A stretch of 6,750 nucleotides of DNA from the NCBI GenBank assembly GCA_937888925.1, contig CALARM010000942.1, forward strand, positions 1-6,750, given 5' to 3'. Shown piece after piece: positions 5,310 through 6,750 of this stretch. The first letter of the stretch is position 1. Each line of letters begins with the position of its first letter. The position numbers and the translations under genes are program-made. The stretch is from an uncultured Synergistia bacterium (GTDB taxonomy: Bacteria; Eremiobacterota; SpSt-956; JAKJGF01). The notes under the pieces are model-generated. The model saw only the letters and a list, made by a program, of their open reading frames with translations. It did no database searches and was not told the origin of the DNA.

Positions 5310-6750
5310 TCAATTTTCCAGCATACTTTTATCTTTTATTGAATTTAAAGCTACTTCAGTAGAGATTTTTTCTTCCTTTAGCAGAGTTAAGATTGAATTA
5401 TCGAAACTTTGCATTCCCAGTTCTGAATTTTCATTTATAATAGAACTAATCAGTTCTGTTTTTCCTTCTTTTATTACCCGTGATAATTTAAATGTTTCTA
5501 TAAATACTTCTATAGCCGGAATAAGTCCTGTCCCTTCAGTATTCGGAAGTAGTTTTTGAGATATAATGGCTTTTAAATTCGTTGCAAGTAAATCACCCAT
5601 ATATGCTTTATCTTTTTCCGGCATAATTCCTGTTAATTCTTCTATTGCCTGTATAGTATCATTTGTATTCATACATGCCAGTACCAGAACCCCTTTTTCT
5701 GCTGCTATCAAAGCCTGTTTAAGCAGTTCCGGTTTATTAATTTCATAAATAAATACTAAATCTATATCCTCTTTTAATGTTGAAGAAAGTGCTTCTGTAA
5801 TATTCTTAAAATCACAACCCAGCAAACGCTGCCTGATTAAACATTTTTGAGGTGTATAGAAATAATCAATGCTGTCTTCCAGAGTTATTATATGGGCATA
5901 TCTATCCTGATTAATAGTATGTATCATAGAGGCTATCGTAGTAGATTTACCGGAATATTTCAGTCCATTGATTATGATTAATCCATGTTTATATGTCTTT
6001 ACAAGAGAATTTATTGCCTGTGGAAGATTTAACTCTTCAAAAGACGGGACCTGCTTATTAGAAGGTTTAAAAATGAGATCCCATCCATTTATTTGTTTAT
6101 AAATTTTAACATTAAATTTATAGGCAATACTTTCTTTTTCCAGATTAAAAAAACTGTTAATTGTTTTTTTAAAATGACATTCCTGTATTAAAGCTTCAGG
6201 TAAAATTTGGCTGAGAAGTAATGTATTTTTTTCATCTGCAATAATCTTAGAATTAATCTGCATTATAGAAGATTTATTTAAGCGAATTACAGGAGGAGAA
6301 CCTGCAGATAAAGTAAGAGACAATCCTTTTCTTTCTATTAATTCAAAAAGAAAATTATGTAATTCAACAAAAACCTCCTTTTTCTTTCTTTCTATTTCCT
6401 CAATTTTTTCTCTGGCTCCTTTCATATCTTCTTCTACTACTATTTTTACTTCTTCTTTTTCTTGAGCTTCTTCTATTTTTTCCATTTTTTCCTCGACAAC
6501 CTCTTCTTCTTCAACCTCTTCTTCTTCAACCTCTTCTACTACTTCTTCTTCAACCTCTTCTACTACTTCTTCTTCAACCTCTTCTACTACTTCTTCTTCA
6601 ACCTCTTCTTCTTCAGCTTCTTCTTCAATCTCTTCTTCAGCTTCTTCTTCAATCTCTTCTTCAGCTTCTTCTTCTACTTCTTCAATCTCTTCTTCAGCTT
6701 CTTCTACTTCTTCAACCTCTTCTTCTGCTTCTTCTTCTACTTCTTCTTCA
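5310..6750 (-). CDS. Divergent PilT-like ATPase with acidic repeat N-terminal extension (5' end outside window)
   Basis: Second PilT-family protein, first in the operon as seen. Numbered from the internal ATG at 6485 (391 residues): N-domain with LTLSAGSPPVIRLN at 57-70; Walker A GLKYSGKST at 174-182; a near-intact Asp box TLEDSIDYF at 201-209; Walker B region EDIDLVFIYEIN with Glu248 kept but the following Gly-Glu-x-x-Asp pattern degraded (YEINK); both His-box histidines lost (Val266, Asn273); C-terminal GMQSFDNSI typical of PilT. The N-domain arginines are largely Lys or missing (YKFNVK, NGWDLIFK). The frame stays open upstream of 6485 to the window edge through 88 codons, 62 of them Glu with Val, Ala or Ile between, so the protein is at least about 480 residues. 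ATG 6485 has a GAGG five bases before it and could be an internal or even the true start, but Glu codons (GAGGAA) create such sites by chance. Role unknown; it probably works with its neighbour. Confidence 0.82.
   Translation of the reverse strand, partial: EEEVEEEAEEEVEEVEEAEEEIEEVEEEAEEEIEEEAEEEIEEEAEEEEVEEEVVEEVEEEVVEEVEEEVVEEVEEEEVEEEEVVEEKMEKIEEAQEKEEVKIVVEEDMKGAREKIEEIERKKKEVFVELHNFLFELIERKGLSLTLSAGSPPVIRLNKSSIMQINSKIIADEKNTLLLSQILPEALIQECHFKKTINSFFNLEKESIAYKFNVKIYKQINGWDLIFKPSNKQVPSFEELNLPQAINSLVKTYKHGLIIINGLKYSGKSTTIASMIHTINQDRYAHIITLEDSIDYFYTPQKCLIRQRLLGCDFKNITEALSSTLKEDIDLVFIYEINKPELLKQALIAAEKGVLVLACMNTNDTIQAIEELTGIMPEKDKAYMGDLLATNLKAIISQKLLPNTEGTGLIPAIEVFIETFKLSRVIKEGKTELISSIINENSELGMQSFDNSILTLLKEEKISTEVALNSIKDKSMLEN
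6501..6750 (-). repeat. Low-complexity tandem repeat encoding Glu-rich tract
   Basis: Nearly every codon is GAA or GAG, with Val, Ala or Ile at intervals of three to five residues. Two families of exact 24-bp units can be seen: three consecutive identical copies at 6519-6590 (eight codons containing VV, EE, V, EEE) and two identical copies at 6618-6665 (AEEEIEEE). All units are multiples of three, so copy number can change without breaking the frame. The array continues past the window edge. The hydrophobic spacing of four in the AEEEIEEE part would suit an acidic helix. Confidence 0.9.

Noticed and set aside
4592..5748. Plus-strand open frames opposite the two PilT-like genes
   Set aside because: Overlap well-supported minus-strand genes, have no ribosome sites or domains, and look like translated antisense.
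6501..6750. CRISPR-like array
   Set aside because: Units are contiguous, in-frame and without unique spacers; it is a coding low-complexity repeat.

Overview
The window is AT-rich bacterial DNA using the standard bacterial code (TAA, TAG and TGA all serve as stops, and GTG as well as ATG as starts). It holds six protein genes in two convergent groups. RNase Y, RecA and PilT-family ATPases in low-GC DNA suggest a Firmicutes-like bacterium or one of the AT-rich candidate phyla with type IV pilus-type machinery. The sequence alone does not settle the phylum.

Plus strand, 1-3996: the C-terminal part of a family 2 glycosyltransferase (cut by the left edge) overlaps by 4 bases the RNA 2',3'-cyclic phosphodiesterase thpR. 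A complete recA follows after 41 bases, then a leader with its own promoter, then rny (ribonuclease Y). This resembles the cinA-thpR-recA-recX-rny housekeeping block of many bacteria, but a glycosyltransferase sits where cinA might be and recX is absent between recA and rny. An 18-bp perfect-stem terminator closes the unit.

Minus strand, 6750-4064: two tandem divergent PilT-like secretion ATPases end against the same terminator. Both keep the PilT fold signatures but have lost different motif residues, so they look like a specialised pair rather than a normal retraction motor plus a duplicate. The upstream one is fused in frame to a run of at least 88 codons, 62 of them Glu, made partly of 24-bp tandem repeats and running off the right edge.

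Two places deserve attention. First, the rny start: the frame upstream of the first conventional start (GTG at 2533) encodes the membrane anchor expected of RNase Y, but that stretch has no ATG, GTG, TTG or CTG in frame. A near-perfect Shine-Dalgarno is separated from an in-frame ATA (2461) by a 27-nt hairpin; folding or removing the hairpin puts the ATA at normal initiation spacing. Second, the degenerate PilT pair with its acidic repeat extension.
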